From: Sphingopyxis microcysteis
Lineage (GTDB): Bacteria; Pseudomonadota; Alphaproteobacteria; Sphingomonadales; Sphingomonadaceae
Direction: 5' to 3'
Length of the DNA stretch: 64,000 nt
Assembly (NCBI RefSeq): GCF_012274265.1
Contig: NZ_JAANYY010000002.1
Coordinates: 1,426,001-1,490,000, forward strand
The notes beneath the pieces were generated by a model. The model was not told where the DNA came from. It saw only the letters and a list, made by a program, of their open reading frames with translations, and did not search any database. Numbering within the stretch: the first letter of the stretch is position 1; each line of letters opens with the position of its first letter. Positions 7,577-16,607 of the stretch are shown in pieces. The translations under genes were made by a program, and so were the position numbers.

Positions 7577-8764
7577 ATGCCGCGCCGCCTGTTGGTGGCC
7601 GCAACCGCGCTGGCTTTGTCTGGGTGCAGCATCGCCGCGGTCGATTACGGCCCCGTCCGCCATGCCGACTATGTCGCCGATCCGCGCTGCACCGCGCAGC
7701 CGGGTGCGGTGGTCGATGGCGACGCCTTGCCGCTGTTTTTCGCGACGAGCCGCCTGCCCGACTGCCGCACCGACGACATCCGCCTGCTCCGTCACCGCGG
7801 CGACACGATCCGTTATGGCCGCTTTGCCGTGCCGCGCGAAAGCGAGGTCGGCGGCAAGAAGAGGCTGCGCACGCCCATGGCGTTCCAGGCTTCGGCCGAC
7901 TGGTGGACGGCGTTGCAGGCCGAAACCGACCGCCGCCAGGGCCGCGTATTGCTCTATGTGCATGGCTATCGCGAGACGTTCGAGACGACGTCGAAAGACG
8001 CCGCGCAGATCGCGCGGATGACCGGTTTCGACGGGCCGGTGATCGAATATAGCTGGCCGTCGCAGGGCGAGGTGCTGAGCTATGCGGTCGACGAAACCAA
8101 TATGTACCACGACGTCCGGAATTTCCGCGATTTCCTGAAGACGCTCGCCGAACGGCCGTGGGTCAAGGAAATCGTCGTCGTTTCGCACTCGCTGGGCGCG
8201 CGGCTGGTGATCCCGGCCATCGCCTATGTCGACCGCACGTCGAGCAGCGCCGACAGCAGCAACATCTCCAACGTCATCCTGGCATCGCCCGACATCGACC
8301 GTGAAACCTTTGAACGCGATATCGAGGAAGAAGTGCTGGCCCCGCGCCGCGTCGCCAACAACCGGCGGATCACCGTTTACGTCTCACACGCCGACAAGGC
8401 GCTCGCCGCGTCGCGCGCGCTACACGGCTATCCGCGGCTCGGGTCGCCCTATTGCTTCAACCCGTTCGAGGCCGCCGATCTGAAGGCCAAGGGGTTGCCG
8501 GTGCGCTGCTACCCGACATCGGTGCCCGGGTTGACCGTTGTCGATACCACCGACGTGTCGCGCACGACCACGGGGCACAGCAATTTCCTGCGCAGCGCGG
8601 TCGCGTGCCGCGATTTTGTCGATGTGGTGGCGGACAAGCGCGCGCGGCCCGACCGGGTGGCAACGCATCTGGCGCATGTGTTCCGGCTGCTTCCCGACCC
8701 GGCGGAGCCGAAGCCTGATGACGAGGCGATCTGCAATCGCGTGCCGTTGGCTGCTGCGCCCTAA
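7577..8764 (+). CDS. Alpha/beta hydrolase lipoprotein, DUF900 type
   Basis: A 395-residue predicted lipoprotein: MPRRLLVAATALALSGCS has a lipobox ending at Cys17, so it should be anchored in a membrane. The middle contains the DUF900-type hydrolase signature: PLFFATSRLPD and RYGRFAVPRE near the start, VLLYVHGYRETFETT (oxyanion strand), then EIVVVSHSLGARLV with the nucleophile serine. A late His in TTTGHSNFLRS may be catalytic. Such proteins are esterase-like, role unknown. It begins 2 bp after the cobS stop (GTGACGATG), so co-translation with cobS is likely. Confidence 0.85.
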   Translation: MPRRLLVAATALALSGCSIAAVDYGPVRHADYVADPRCTAQPGAVVDGDALPLFFATSRLPDCRTDDIRLLRHRGDTIRYGRFAVPRESEVGGKKRLRTPMAFQASADWWTALQAETDRRQGRVLLYVHGYRETFETTSKDAAQIARMTGFDGPVIEYSWPSQGEVLSYAVDETNMYHDVRNFRDFLKTLAERPWVKEIVVVSHSLGARLVIPAIAYVDRTSSSADSSNISNVILASPDIDRETFERDIEEEVLAPRRVANNRRITVYVSHADKALAASRALHGYPRLGSPYCFNPFEAADLKAKGLPVRCYPTSVPGLTVVDTTDVSRTTTGHSNFLRSAVACRDFVDVVADKRARPDRVATHLAHVFRLLPDPAEPKPDDEAICNRVPLAAAP

Positions 8765-8892
8765 AATCCGCACATGATGGCAAAGTCAGTCAGCCAGACG
8801 GCTGGCCCTTCGCCGCGCCACAGCCACAAGCCGCCCACCGCGATCACCGCGAACAGCCCCAGCGCGACCGCGTCTTGTCGCGCCCATTTCAT
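8761..8892 (-). CDS. 43-residue single-span membrane protein coupled to the MFS gene
   Basis: Small gene encoding 43 residues: a charged start (MKWARQDAV), one hydrophobic helix (ALGLFAVIAVGGLWLW), RGEGP and a hydrophobic tail ending in IMCGF. Its ATG (8892-8890) overlaps the MFS stop codon as ATGA, which argues that it is translated, by coupling, from the MFS mRNA. Its stop overlaps the stop of the convergent hydrolase gene. No homologue is known to me. It may be a small partner of the transporter; this is inference. Confidence 0.65.
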   Translation of the reverse strand: MKWARQDAVALGLFAVIAVGGLWLWRGEGPAVWLTDFAIMCGF

Positions 8893-10109
8893 GTTGGTTG
8901 CAGCCGCCTGACGGGAGCATCCGCAATCGGCAGATGAACCAGCCCCGCAAAGACCCCCAGCGCGATCGCAAAACCCCAGGCGATATCATAACTGCCGGTG
9001 GCGTCGAAGATCAGTCCAGCCATCCACGCGCCGAAAAAGCTGCCGACCTGGTGGCTCAGGAACACGATGCCATAGAGCATCGAGAGATAGCGGATGCCGA
9101 AGATACGCCCGACAATGCCGCTGGTGAGCGGCACGGTGCCAAGCCACAGAAAGCCCATCGCCCCGGCAAACACCAGCGCGCTCGCATGGCTGAGCGGAAC
9201 GAAAAGGAACAGCGCGATCACCGCCGAGCGCGCGGTATAGAGCGCCGACAGGACATATTTCTGCCGCAGCACGTCGCCCGCGCGGCCGAACACATAGGAG
9301 CCGAGGATGTTGAACAGCCCGACCAGCGCCAGCACCTGCGCTCCGATCTCGATCCCCAGCCCCTTGTCGTCGAGATAGGCGGGCAGATGCGTCGCGATGA
9401 ACGCGATGTGGAACCCGCAGACGAAAAATCCGGCATTGAGCAGCCAGAAACCGCGATGGACCGATGCCTCACGCAGCGCTTCGCGCGCCGTCTGCTCGAC
9501 CTCGGCCGCGACGCCCGGCCCGCCATCGGTCCGCCCCGCGACCCCGATCGCGAGTAGTCCACAGAGCGCGACCAGCCCCGCCATGATCCACAGCGTCTCG
9601 TGATAGCCGATGTCGCGGAGCAGGATCGACGCCAGCGGCACGACCAGGAACTGGCCAAGCGATCCGCCCGCGGTGACGATGCCGAACGCGCTGCTGCGCT
9701 TTTCGGGGCTGACGACGCGCCCCACCGCGCCCAGCACGACGACAAAGGTCGTCGCCGACTGCGCCATGCCGATGAAGATACCGAAACTGAAATGCAGTCC
9801 GATCGCGTCGGTCGCGAACGCCGCGCCGATCAGCCCCAACGCATAGAGCAGCGCCCCCACCAGCACGACGCGCCCCGCGCCATGCTTGTCCGCCAGTGCG
9901 CCGACGAAGGGCTGGACCAGCCCGAACAGCAGGTTCTGAAGCGCCATCGCCAGCCCGAAATCCGACCGGCTGATCCCGATATCGACGCTCATCTGCGGCA
10001 GGAAAAGCCCGAACGACTGGCGCACCCCCATCGCCAGCGTGACGATGAAGGCGGCGCAAAGGATGACGATCCAGGGGCGGCGCATGGGAGAAGTGGTGGG
10101 GGAGGTCAT
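8889..10109 (-). CDS. MFS transporter
   Basis: A 406-residue major facilitator with twelve hydrophobic stretches. The N-terminal half contains RQSFGLFLPQMSVDIGISRSDFG and the loop 2-3 motif ALADKHGAGR; the second half repeats this as GRAGDVLRQKY. This layout resembles OFA/monocarboxylate-type permeases of unknown substrate. The start is taken at ATG 10109 (MTSPTTSPMRRPW); an earlier in-frame ATG at 10145 would add a non-hydrophobic stretch. It is followed in an ATGA overlap by the 43-residue membrane protein gene. Confidence 0.85.
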   Translation of the reverse strand: MTSPTTSPMRRPWIVILCAAFIVTLAMGVRQSFGLFLPQMSVDIGISRSDFGLAMALQNLLFGLVQPFVGALADKHGAGRVVLVGALLYALGLIGAAFATDAIGLHFSFGIFIGMAQSATTFVVVLGAVGRVVSPEKRSSAFGIVTAGGSLGQFLVVPLASILLRDIGYHETLWIMAGLVALCGLLAIGVAGRTDGGPGVAAEVEQTAREALREASVHRGFWLLNAGFFVCGFHIAFIATHLPAYLDDKGLGIEIGAQVLALVGLFNILGSYVFGRAGDVLRQKYVLSALYTARSAVIALFLFVPLSHASALVFAGAMGFLWLGTVPLTSGIVGRIFGIRYLSMLYGIVFLSHQVGSFFGAWMAGLIFDATGSYDIAWGFAIALGVFAGLVHLPIADAPVRRLQPT

Positions 10110-10179
10110 AGGTTGCCGAATGCAACCCTTGCCGAGCCGGGTCAAGCGAGCAAAGCTACGCCCTCACCCACTCAACCTT

Positions 10180-10251
10180 CGTCACCCCGCACTTGATCCG
10201 GGGTCCATTACGCCGATGAAGCATGGACCCCGGATCAAGTCCGGGGTGACG
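10180..10251. repeat. Inverted repeat, GTCACCCCG type (family G)
   Basis: 28-bp arms (10180-10207 and 10224-10251) are almost perfect complements, of the type CGTCACCCCG...GGGGTCCA, flanking a 16-bp loop. It sits between the divergent MFS and cobT genes. Probably a mobile REP-like element or a structured intergenic RNA. Confidence 0.8.
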
Positions 10252-10298
10252 ATGAAAGGGATTTCCTTCGACGGCCAAAGCTGGTTAGAGCCGACTCA

Positions 10299-12122
10299 AT
10301 GACCGCCCAATCGCCTCTCGAAGATTTCAAGGCCGCGCTGTCCAGCGTTGCGCGCGCCGTTACCCGCGACGCCGAGGTTGAGGTCGGCTTTACCGCCGAT
10401 GCCCCGGCGCAGATCGGCAAAGCGATCAAGGTGCCGACGCCGTCGCGCACGCTTCCGGCGGATCAGGTCGCCGAAGCGCGCGGGTTTGCCGATGGCTATG
10501 CGCTGCGGATGAAGCATCACAGCGAGAAGCTGCACGCGGCGGCGCGCCCTACCGAACCGCTCGCTGCCGCGGCGTTCGACGCGATGGAACGCGCGCGGAT
10601 CGAGGCGCTGGGCGCGCGCCATATGGACGGGATGCGCGCCAACCTGTCGGCAAGCCTCGCGATGCGGATGCGCAGCGACCCGATTTCGCGCGCGCAGGGC
10701 CGTGACGATGTCCCGATGTCGAGCGCGCTTGAACTGATGCTGCGCGAGGCGCTCACCGGCGCGCAGGCGCCGCAAGGGACCGAGACCGGCCTGTCGCTGG
10801 TGCGCGAATGGATCAACAAGGAAGCGGGCGGCGATCTGACCGCGCTGTCGATGCTGCTCGACGATCAGGCGGCATTCGCTGAAACCGCCAAGCTCGCGCT
10901 GCGCCACCTCGACCTGATCCACAGCGACGAACCGCTGGAGGAAGGCAGCGAGGACGGCGGCGAAGAAGATGAGAGCGAAGCCGAGGAAAGCCAAGACGAG
11001 CAGGAAAGCGAAGACGGCGGCGCCGGGGAAAGCCAGGTCGATGCCCGCGCCGAAATGGCGGGCGATCAGGCTGACGACGGCGACAGCGATCCCGATGCGC
11101 AGGAAATGGAAGCCGACGGCGAACCCGAAATGGGCGGCGAAGGCGATGAGGGCATGTTGCCCGTGCGCCCCAACCGCCTGCCGAGCGACATCCCCGATTT
11201 CAATTACCTGCGCTTCACCGACAAGCATGACGAGATCATCCTCGCGACCGAACTCTGCGATGCCGACGAGCTGACGCGGCTGCGCGCCTATCTCGATACC
11301 CAGATGCAGCATCTGCAGGGCGCGGTGACAAAGCTCGCCAATCGGTTGCAGCGGCGCCTGATGGCGCAGCAGAACCGCGCGTGGGATTTTGACCAGGAAG
11401 AGGGCCAGCTCGACGCCGCGCGGCTGGCGCGCGTCATCGTCTCGCCCGGCCAGTCGCTGAGTTACAAGATCGAACGCGACACCGACTTCCGCGATACGGT
11501 GGTCACGCTGCTGATCGACAATTCGGGATCGATGCGCGGGCGGCCGATCAGCATCGCCGCGATCAGCGCCGATATCCTGGCGCGCACGCTCGAACGCTGC
11601 GGCGTGAAGACCGAAATCCTGGGCTTCACGACGCGGACGTGGAAGGGCGGACAGAGCCGTGAGGACTGGCTGGCCGCGGGCCGCCCGGCGCATCCCGGCC
11701 GCCTCAACGACCTCCGCCACATCATCTACAAACCCGCCGACGAACCCTATCGCCGCGCGCGCAAGTCGCTGGGTCTGATGATGCGCGAGGGGCTGCTCAA
11801 GGAGAATATCGACGGCGAGGCGCTGATGTGGGCGCACCAGCGCATCATCGGCCGCCCCGAGGAACGCCGCATCCTGATGGTGATCAGCGACGGCGCGCCG
11901 GTCGACGACAGCACCCTGTCGGTGAACCACGGCGCCTATCTGGACCAGCATCTGCGCCAGGTGATCGACTGGATCGAAAACCGCTCGCCGGTCGAACTGT
12001 GCGCGATTGGCATCGGCCACGATGTCACCCGCTATTACAGCCGCGCGGTGACGATCATGGATGCCGAGCAGTTGGGCGGCACGATGGTCGAGCAGCTGGC
12101 GGGGCTGTTCGACGTGGATTGA
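10299..12122 (+). CDS. cobT: Cobaltochelatase subunit CobT (VWA domain protein)
   Basis: A 607-residue protein matching the usual CobT size. It has an N-terminal helical region, a strongly acidic linker (about residues 207-285, many Glu/Asp runs) and a C-terminal von Willebrand A domain. The MIDAS motif DNSGSMRG is at about residue 405, and [15 protein letters not shown] lies near the end of the domain. CobT pairs with the CobS ATPase in aerobic cobaltochelatase. An Asp/Glu-rich linker between the two domains is a known trait of the family. No cobN is visible in the window. Confidence 0.93.
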   Translation: MTAQSPLEDFKAALSSVARAVTRDAEVEVGFTADAPAQIGKAIKVPTPSRTLPADQVAEARGFADGYALRMKHHSEKLHAAARPTEPLAAAAFDAMERARIEALGARHMDGMRANLSASLAMRMRSDPISRAQGRDDVPMSSALELMLREALTGAQAPQGTETGLSLVREWINKEAGGDLTALSMLLDDQAAFAETAKLALRHLDLIHSDEPLEEGSEDGGEEDESEAEESQDEQESEDGGAGESQVDARAEMAGDQADDGDSDPDAQEMEADGEPEMGGEGDEGMLPVRPNRLPSDIPDFNYLRFTDKHDEIILATELCDADELTRLRAYLDTQMQHLQGAVTKLANRLQRRLMAQQNRAWDFDQEEGQLDAARLARVIVSPGQSLSYKIERDTDFRDTVVTLLIDNSGSMRGRPISIAAISADILARTLERCGVKTEILGFTTRTWKGGQSREDWLAAGRPAHPGRLNDLRHIIYKPADEPYRRARKSLGLMMREGLLKENIDGEALMWAHQRIIGRPEERRILMVISDGAPVDDSTLSVNHGAYLDQHLRQVIDWIENRSPVELCAIGIGHDVTRYYSRAVTIMDAEQLGGTMVEQLAGLFDVD

Positions 12123-12307
12123 TGCAAAATGGGGCGTCCACGGGATGGGTGACAACCCCCTCCCCCGTCGTTACAAACTGGCCCCGGAGCAGCAGGGACT
12201 CGCGGCCTGACGACGAGCGCCGCTGCACCGAATAATCATGCTGTGGGTCGCCAGCATGGCTTGGGGCTGCACCGATGGCGGTGCGCGGCTGAGGGGGCGA
12301 CTGTCAC

Positions 12308-13954
12308 ATGAAAAAAGCATCCGACCTGTTCATCGAATGTCTGGAGGAAGAAGGCGTCGAATATATCTTCGGCGTTCCGGGCGAGGAAAACCTCGACTTT
12401 CTCGACAGCCTGTCGCGGTCGACCAAGATCAAGCTGATCCTGACCCGACACGAACAGGGCGCGGGCTTTATGGCGGCAACCTATGGCCGTCACACCGGTA
12501 AGACCGGCGTCTGCCTCGCGACGCTCGGCCCCGGCGCCACCAACTTCGTCACCGCGGCCGCGTACGCGCAGCTCGGCGGCATGCCGATGATGATGATCAC
12601 CGGGCAAAAGCCGATCAAGAAATCGAAACAGGGCCGTTTCCAGATTCTCGACGTCTGTTCGATGATGTCGCCGATCACCAAATTCACCCATCAGATGGCG
12701 TCGTCGGATAATATTCCGAGCCGCGTGCGCGAGGCATTCCGCTTGGCCGAGGAAGAAAAGCCGGGCGCGGTGCATATCGAATTGCCCGAGGATATTGCCG
12801 ATGAACACACCGATTCACGCCCGCTGAAACGCAGCCATTCGCGCCGCCCCAACGCCGATACCAAGTCGATCCGCGAAGCGGTGAAGGCGCTGGAGAATGC
12901 AAAATCCCCGGTGCTCGTCATCGGCGCGGGCGCCAACCGGACGATGACGAGCCGCATGTTGCTGCAGTTCATCGAAAAGACCGGCATCCCCTTCCTCACC
13001 ACCCAGCTCGGCAAGGGCGTGATCGACGAGCGGCACCCCAAGTTCCTCGGCTGCGCCGCGCTGTCGGCGGGCGATTTCGTCCACCGCGCGGTCGAAGCGT
13101 CGGACTGCATCGTCAACCTCGGCCATGACGTGATCGAAAAGCCGCCCTTCTTCATGAAGGAAGATGGCCCGACCGTGATCCACATCTCGAGCAAGACCGC
13201 CGAGGTCGATCCGGTCTATTTCCCGCATATCGAGGTGATCGGCGACATCGCCAACGCCGTTTGGCAGATGAAGGAGGATATCGTCCCCAGCGGCAGCTGG
13301 AAATTCGACCATATGCTCGCCTATCGTCAAGGCGAGGTCGACCATACCGCGCCGCTGGCGAAGGACGAGCGTTTCCCGATCTTTCCCCCGCATCTGGTCC
13401 AGTCGATCCGCGACGCGATGCCCGACGACGGCATCATCTGCCTCGATAATGGTGTCTATAAAATCTGGTTCGCGCGCGGCTATACCGCCTATCGCCCGAA
13501 CACGGTGCTGCTCGACAATGCTCTCGCGACGATGGGCGCCGGGCTGCCGTCGGCGATGATGTCGGCGATGGTCTATCCCGACCGCAAGGTGATGGCGGTA
13601 TGCGGCGACGGCGGCTTCATGATGAACAGCCAGGAGATGGAAACCGCGGTGCGGCTCGGGCTCAACATGACGGTGCTGATCCTCAACGACAACAGCTATG
13701 GCATGATCCGCTGGAAACAGGCGAATATGGGCTTCAAGGATTGGGGGCTGACCTATGGCAACCCCGATTTCGTCAAATATGCCGAAAGCTATGGCGCGCA
13801 CGGCCACCGGGTGGAAAGCGCCGCGCATCTCAAGGAACTGCTGGCGCACACGCGCGATACGCCGGGAGTGCACCTGATCGATTGCCCGGTCGATTATTCG
13901 GAGAATGATCAGATCTTGAACATCGACATCAAGCGGATATCGAAAGAGATGTAG
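12308..13954 (+). CDS. Acetolactate synthase-like thiamine-diphosphate enzyme
   Basis: A 548-residue ThDP-dependent enzyme annotated in this family as acetolactate synthase large subunit. The catalytic Glu is in TRHEQGAGFMAATYGR (about residue 55), and the ThDP/Mg motif begins GDGGFMMNSQEM at about residue 431 and ends with the Asn of LNDNSYGMI. No ilvN-like regulatory subunit follows, and the gene is next to an aldehyde dehydrogenase; this suggests a catabolic or AlsS-like role rather than branched-chain biosynthesis, but the substrate is not certain. The 185-bp gap upstream (12123-12307) shows no clear feature beyond a GAGGG-type ribosome binding site. Confidence 0.88.
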   Translation: MKKASDLFIECLEEEGVEYIFGVPGEENLDFLDSLSRSTKIKLILTRHEQGAGFMAATYGRHTGKTGVCLATLGPGATNFVTAAAYAQLGGMPMMMITGQKPIKKSKQGRFQILDVCSMMSPITKFTHQMASSDNIPSRVREAFRLAEEEKPGAVHIELPEDIADEHTDSRPLKRSHSRRPNADTKSIREAVKALENAKSPVLVIGAGANRTMTSRMLLQFIEKTGIPFLTTQLGKGVIDERHPKFLGCAALSAGDFVHRAVEASDCIVNLGHDVIEKPPFFMKEDGPTVIHISSKTAEVDPVYFPHIEVIGDIANAVWQMKEDIVPSGSWKFDHMLAYRQGEVDHTAPLAKDERFPIFPPHLVQSIRDAMPDDGIICLDNGVYKIWFARGYTAYRPNTVLLDNALATMGAGLPSAMMSAMVYPDRKVMAVCGDGGFMMNSQEMETAVRLGLNMTVLILNDNSYGMIRWKQANMGFKDWGLTYGNPDFVKYAESYGAHGHRVESAAHLKELLAHTRDTPGVHLIDCPVDYSENDQILNIDIKRISKEM

Positions 13955-13970
13955 CCCGCCGCTTGCTGTT

Positions 13971-14049
13971 CCCCGGCGAACGCCGGGGCCCAGAGCGCCC
14001 CTGCGCCACCGTTGCGCATTCTAGCCTTGGACCCCGGCGTTCGCCGGGG
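13971..14049. repeat. Paired CCCCGGCG hairpins (family E)
   Basis: Two short palindromes, CCCCGGCGAACGCCGGGG at 13971-13988 and CCCCGGCGTTCGCCGGGG at 14032-14049, are also reverse complements of each other, so the whole 79-bp unit can fold into one long stem or two hairpins. It lies between the acetolactate synthase and aldehyde dehydrogenase genes, just upstream of the latter's SD, and could act as a partial terminator. Confidence 0.8.
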
Positions 14050-14064
14050 TGCGGAGAGGTAAAA

Positions 14065-15498
14065 ATGAAGCTCAAAGACGTCTATCCGCTCTATCTCAAC
14101 AACAAGGCGGCGCAGCCGAACACCGACCTTGAGGTGATCGACAAGTTCACCGGCGAGGTCGCCTTCCGCACCGCGCTGGCGACCCCCGACGTCATCGACG
14201 AAGCGATCGCGGGTGCCGTGCGCGCCGCCGAGCCGATGGCGCGGCTTGCAAGCTATGAGAAACGCGACGTGCTGCTGCACTGCGTTCAGCGCTTTCAGGA
14301 GCGGTTCGACGAGCTCGCCTATGCGCTGTGTGTCGAGGCGGGCAAGCCAATCGCCGACAGCGAGGGCGAAGTCACGCGCCTGATCGACACCTTCCGCATC
14401 GCGGCCGAGGAAGCGACGCGCAATTATGGCGAGGTGCAACCGCTCGATATTTCGGCGCGCGCCAAGGGCTATATGGGGATGTGGAAACGCGTGCCGATCG
14501 GCCCGTGCAGCTTCATCTCGCCGTTCAACTTTCCATTGAACCTCGCGGCGCACAAGATCGCCCCGGCGATCGCGATCGGCTGTCCGTTCGTGATGAAACC
14601 CGCGTCGCTGACCCCGCTCGGCGCGATCATCATGGGCGAGGTGCTCGCCGAATGCGATATCCTGCCCGCAGGCGCGTTCAGCATCCTGCCCGCAAGCCGC
14701 GCCGGGGCGGACCTGTTCACCACCGACGAGCGGTTGAAACTGCTGTCGTTCACCGGCTCCCCCGGCGTCGGCTGGGATTTGAAGGCGAAGGCGGGCAAGA
14801 AAAAGGTCGTGCTCGAACTCGGCGGCAACGCCGCGGTGGTCGTCGACAAGGACGCCGACCTCGACCATGCGCTCGCGCGGATCATCTTTGGCGGCTATTA
14901 CCAGTCGGGGCAAAGCTGCATCCATGTGCAGCGCGTGATCATCCATGCAGATATTTACGACAAGTTCCGCGACATGCTCACCGCGAAGGTCAAGACGCTG
15001 AAATCGGGCGATCCGAAGCTGCGCGACACCTTCATCGGGCCGATGATTTCGGTCAAGGAAGCGCAGCGGCTGAAGGGCTGGATCGACGATGCGGTCGCCG
15101 CGGGTGCAACGCTGCTCGCGGGCGGCGGTTGCGAGGGAAATATGCTGGAGGCGGCACTACTGGAGAATGTCCCCGCGGACGCCGATGTCGTCGTCGAGGA
15201 AGCCTTTGGGCCAGTCGTCGTGCTGTCGAAATTCGCCACATGGGACGAAGCGCTGGCCGAGGTCAACGACAGCAAGTTCGGTCTTCAGGCGGGGCTGTTC
15301 ACCAGCGACATCCAGAAGGTGCTGGAGGCGTGGGATCATCTCGACGTAGGCGGCATCGTCGTCAACGACGTGTCGAGCTACCGCGTCGACAATATGCCCT
15401 ATGGCGGGGTCAAGGATTCGGGGCTGGGACGCGAGGGCGTGCGCTTTGCGATCGAGGACATGAGCGAGATCAGGAATTTGGTGATCCGGCGGACTTAA
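14065..15498 (+). CDS. NAD(P)-dependent aldehyde dehydrogenase
   Basis: A 477-residue aldehyde dehydrogenase. The start is ATG 14065, preceded by GGAGAGG; the open frame upstream is an intergenic repeat. The catalytic Glu is in VLELGGNAA (about residue 250) and the nucleophilic Cys in SGQSCIHVQR (about 285). Cofactor-site segments ISPFNFPLNLAAHK and FTGSPGVGWDLK are clear. It probably oxidises an aldehyde to its acid and is likely co-transcribed with the acetolactate synthase-like gene; the pathway is unknown. Confidence 0.92.
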   Translation: MKLKDVYPLYLNNKAAQPNTDLEVIDKFTGEVAFRTALATPDVIDEAIAGAVRAAEPMARLASYEKRDVLLHCVQRFQERFDELAYALCVEAGKPIADSEGEVTRLIDTFRIAAEEATRNYGEVQPLDISARAKGYMGMWKRVPIGPCSFISPFNFPLNLAAHKIAPAIAIGCPFVMKPASLTPLGAIIMGEVLAECDILPAGAFSILPASRAGADLFTTDERLKLLSFTGSPGVGWDLKAKAGKKKVVLELGGNAAVVVDKDADLDHALARIIFGGYYQSGQSCIHVQRVIIHADIYDKFRDMLTAKVKTLKSGDPKLRDTFIGPMISVKEAQRLKGWIDDAVAAGATLLAGGGCEGNMLEAALLENVPADADVVVEEAFGPVVVLSKFATWDEALAEVNDSKFGLQAGLFTSDIQKVLEAWDHLDVGGIVVNDVSSYRVDNMPYGGVKDSGLGREGVRFAIEDMSEIRNLVIRRT

Positions 15499-15510
15499 CG
15501 CCATACATCT

Positions 15511-15595
15511 CGTCATTGCGAGCGTAGCGAAGCAATCCAGAGCGGTTTACGCCTATTCTGGATTGCCGCGTCGCCTTCGACTCCTCGCAATGACG
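15511..15595. repeat. Inverted repeat, CGTCATTGCGAGC type (family A)
   Basis: Left arm CGTCATTGCGAGCGTAGCGA continues into AGCAATCCAGA; the right arm is its complement, with a few changes in the middle. The same family is at 41909-41983 and 50816-50891. It lies after the aldehyde dehydrogenase gene. Confidence 0.85.
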
Positions 15596-15613
15596 AGGTG
15601 GGACTAGCCAAAG

Positions 15614-15653
15614 CCGTCACAAAACCGCCGCCAAACCGTCGCCGAACCGACGC
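15614..15653 (+). promoter_or_regulatory. 11-bp-periodic array resembling degenerate Pho boxes, upstream of plcP
   Basis: Four 7-mers at exact 11-bp intervals: CCGTCAC (15614), CCGCCGC (15625), CCGTCGC (15636) and CCGACGC (15647), each followed by a 4-nt spacer that is mostly A (AAAA, CAAA, CGAA). PhoB sites are tandem 7-mers near CTGTCAY with 4-nt spacers. The units match that consensus 4 to 6 of 7. A further GTGTCAC followed by AAAA lies at 15670-15680. The match to PhoB is inference; the periodicity is seen directly. Confidence 0.45.
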
Positions 15654-15725
15654 GGGTTTGAATCGCACAGTGTCACAAAACTCCTGTCTAGCCCGTGAGC
15701 AGCTAAGGCTGCCACGGAGCATGAC

Positions 15726-16607
15726 ATGGCCTCGATCTCGACCCTGCCGATCCCCGCCCGTTTTGCCGACCCCTTTACAGCCGACCCGCATATTCCCGAG
15801 CGCGTGATCGGCGAGCGTCGCAACTATCGCAGCGTGTGGGTCAGCGACATCCACCTCGGCACCCGGGGTTGCAACGCCGCGATGCTGATCGACTTCTTCG
15901 ACCATGTCGATTGCGAAACGCTGTACCTCGTCGGTGACATCATCGACGGCTGGCGGCTCAAGAAGCGGCATTTCTGGCCGCCCGAGCATAATGACGTCGT
16001 CTGGCGCGTACTCAAACGCGCGAAGCGCGGAACCCGCGTCGTCTATGTCCCCGGCAACCATGACGAGATGGTCAAGCCGTTCGACGGCTTCGATTTCGGC
16101 GGGGTCGAAATCCGCCGCGAAGCGATCCACGAAACCGCCGATGGCAGAAAACTACTGGTTGTCCATGGCGACGAATTCGATGCGGTGATGCTCGCGCACC
16201 GCTGGCTCGCCTTCGTCGGCGACGCCGCCTACACCGCGCTGATGAAGTGCAACGTCGTCGTCAATGCGGTGCGCAGCAAGCTCGGTCTGCCCTATTGGTC
16301 GCTGTCGATGGTCGCCAAGCACAAGGTCAAGAACGCCGTCCAGTTCATCGGTCGCTACGAGGAAGTCGTCGCCCACGCTGCCCGCTCGCGCGGGGTCGAT
16401 GGCGTCGTGTGCGGCCATATCCACAGCGCCGAAATGCGCGAGATTGAGGGCACCGAATATTATAACGACGGTGACTGGGTCGAAGGCTGCACCGCGCTGG
16501 TCGAGCATCATGATGGGCGCATGGAAATCCTGCACTGGGCCGAAGAGGTCGCCGCGCGCGCGGTCCCGGCGGTGCTGGAACTGCCAGCACCGGCGCGCGC
16601 CGCATGA
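15726..16607 (+). CDS. plcP: PlcP-type metallophosphoesterase (phospholipid remodelling)
   Basis: A 293-residue calcineurin-type metallophosphoesterase. Metal-site motifs in order: DIHLGTRGC, GDIIDGW, PGNHDE, HGDEFD and GHIH. Databases often call it UDP-2,3-diacylglucosamine diphosphatase, but the segments GTRGC, DIIDGWRLK, HNDVVWR, GLPYWSLS, KHKVKNAVQF and NDGDWVEGCTALVEH are, from memory, those of PlcP, the phospholipase C that removes phospholipid head groups under phosphate starvation in Sinorhizobium and marine bacteria. The next gene is a GT4 glycosyltransferase overlapping by ATGA, as in plcP-agt operons. A Pho-box-like array lies upstream. An LpxH-like role remains the alternative. 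Confidence 0.75.
   Translation: MASISTLPIPARFADPFTADPHIPERVIGERRNYRSVWVSDIHLGTRGCNAAMLIDFFDHVDCETLYLVGDIIDGWRLKKRHFWPPEHNDVVWRVLKRAKRGTRVVYVPGNHDEMVKPFDGFDFGGVEIRREAIHETADGRKLLVVHGDEFDAVMLAHRWLAFVGDAAYTALMKCNVVVNAVRSKLGLPYWSLSMVAKHKVKNAVQFIGRYEEVVAHAARSRGVDGVVCGHIHSAEMREIEGTEYYNDGDWVEGCTALVEHHDGRMEILHWAEEVAARAVPAVLELPAPARAA

Noticed and set aside
10296..12155. A 619-codon minus-strand open frame
   Set aside because: Exact antisense shadow of cobT, which has clear VWA motifs.
12123..12307. Short open frames in the cobT-acetolactate synthase gap
   Set aside because: No consistent ribosome binding site, no hydrophobic or domain-like pattern, and only one or two dozen codons each.
15726..16607. 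LpxH as the name of this metallophosphoesterase
   Set aside because: The motif set and coupling to a GT4 gene fit PlcP better, though LpxH-like activity is not formally excluded.
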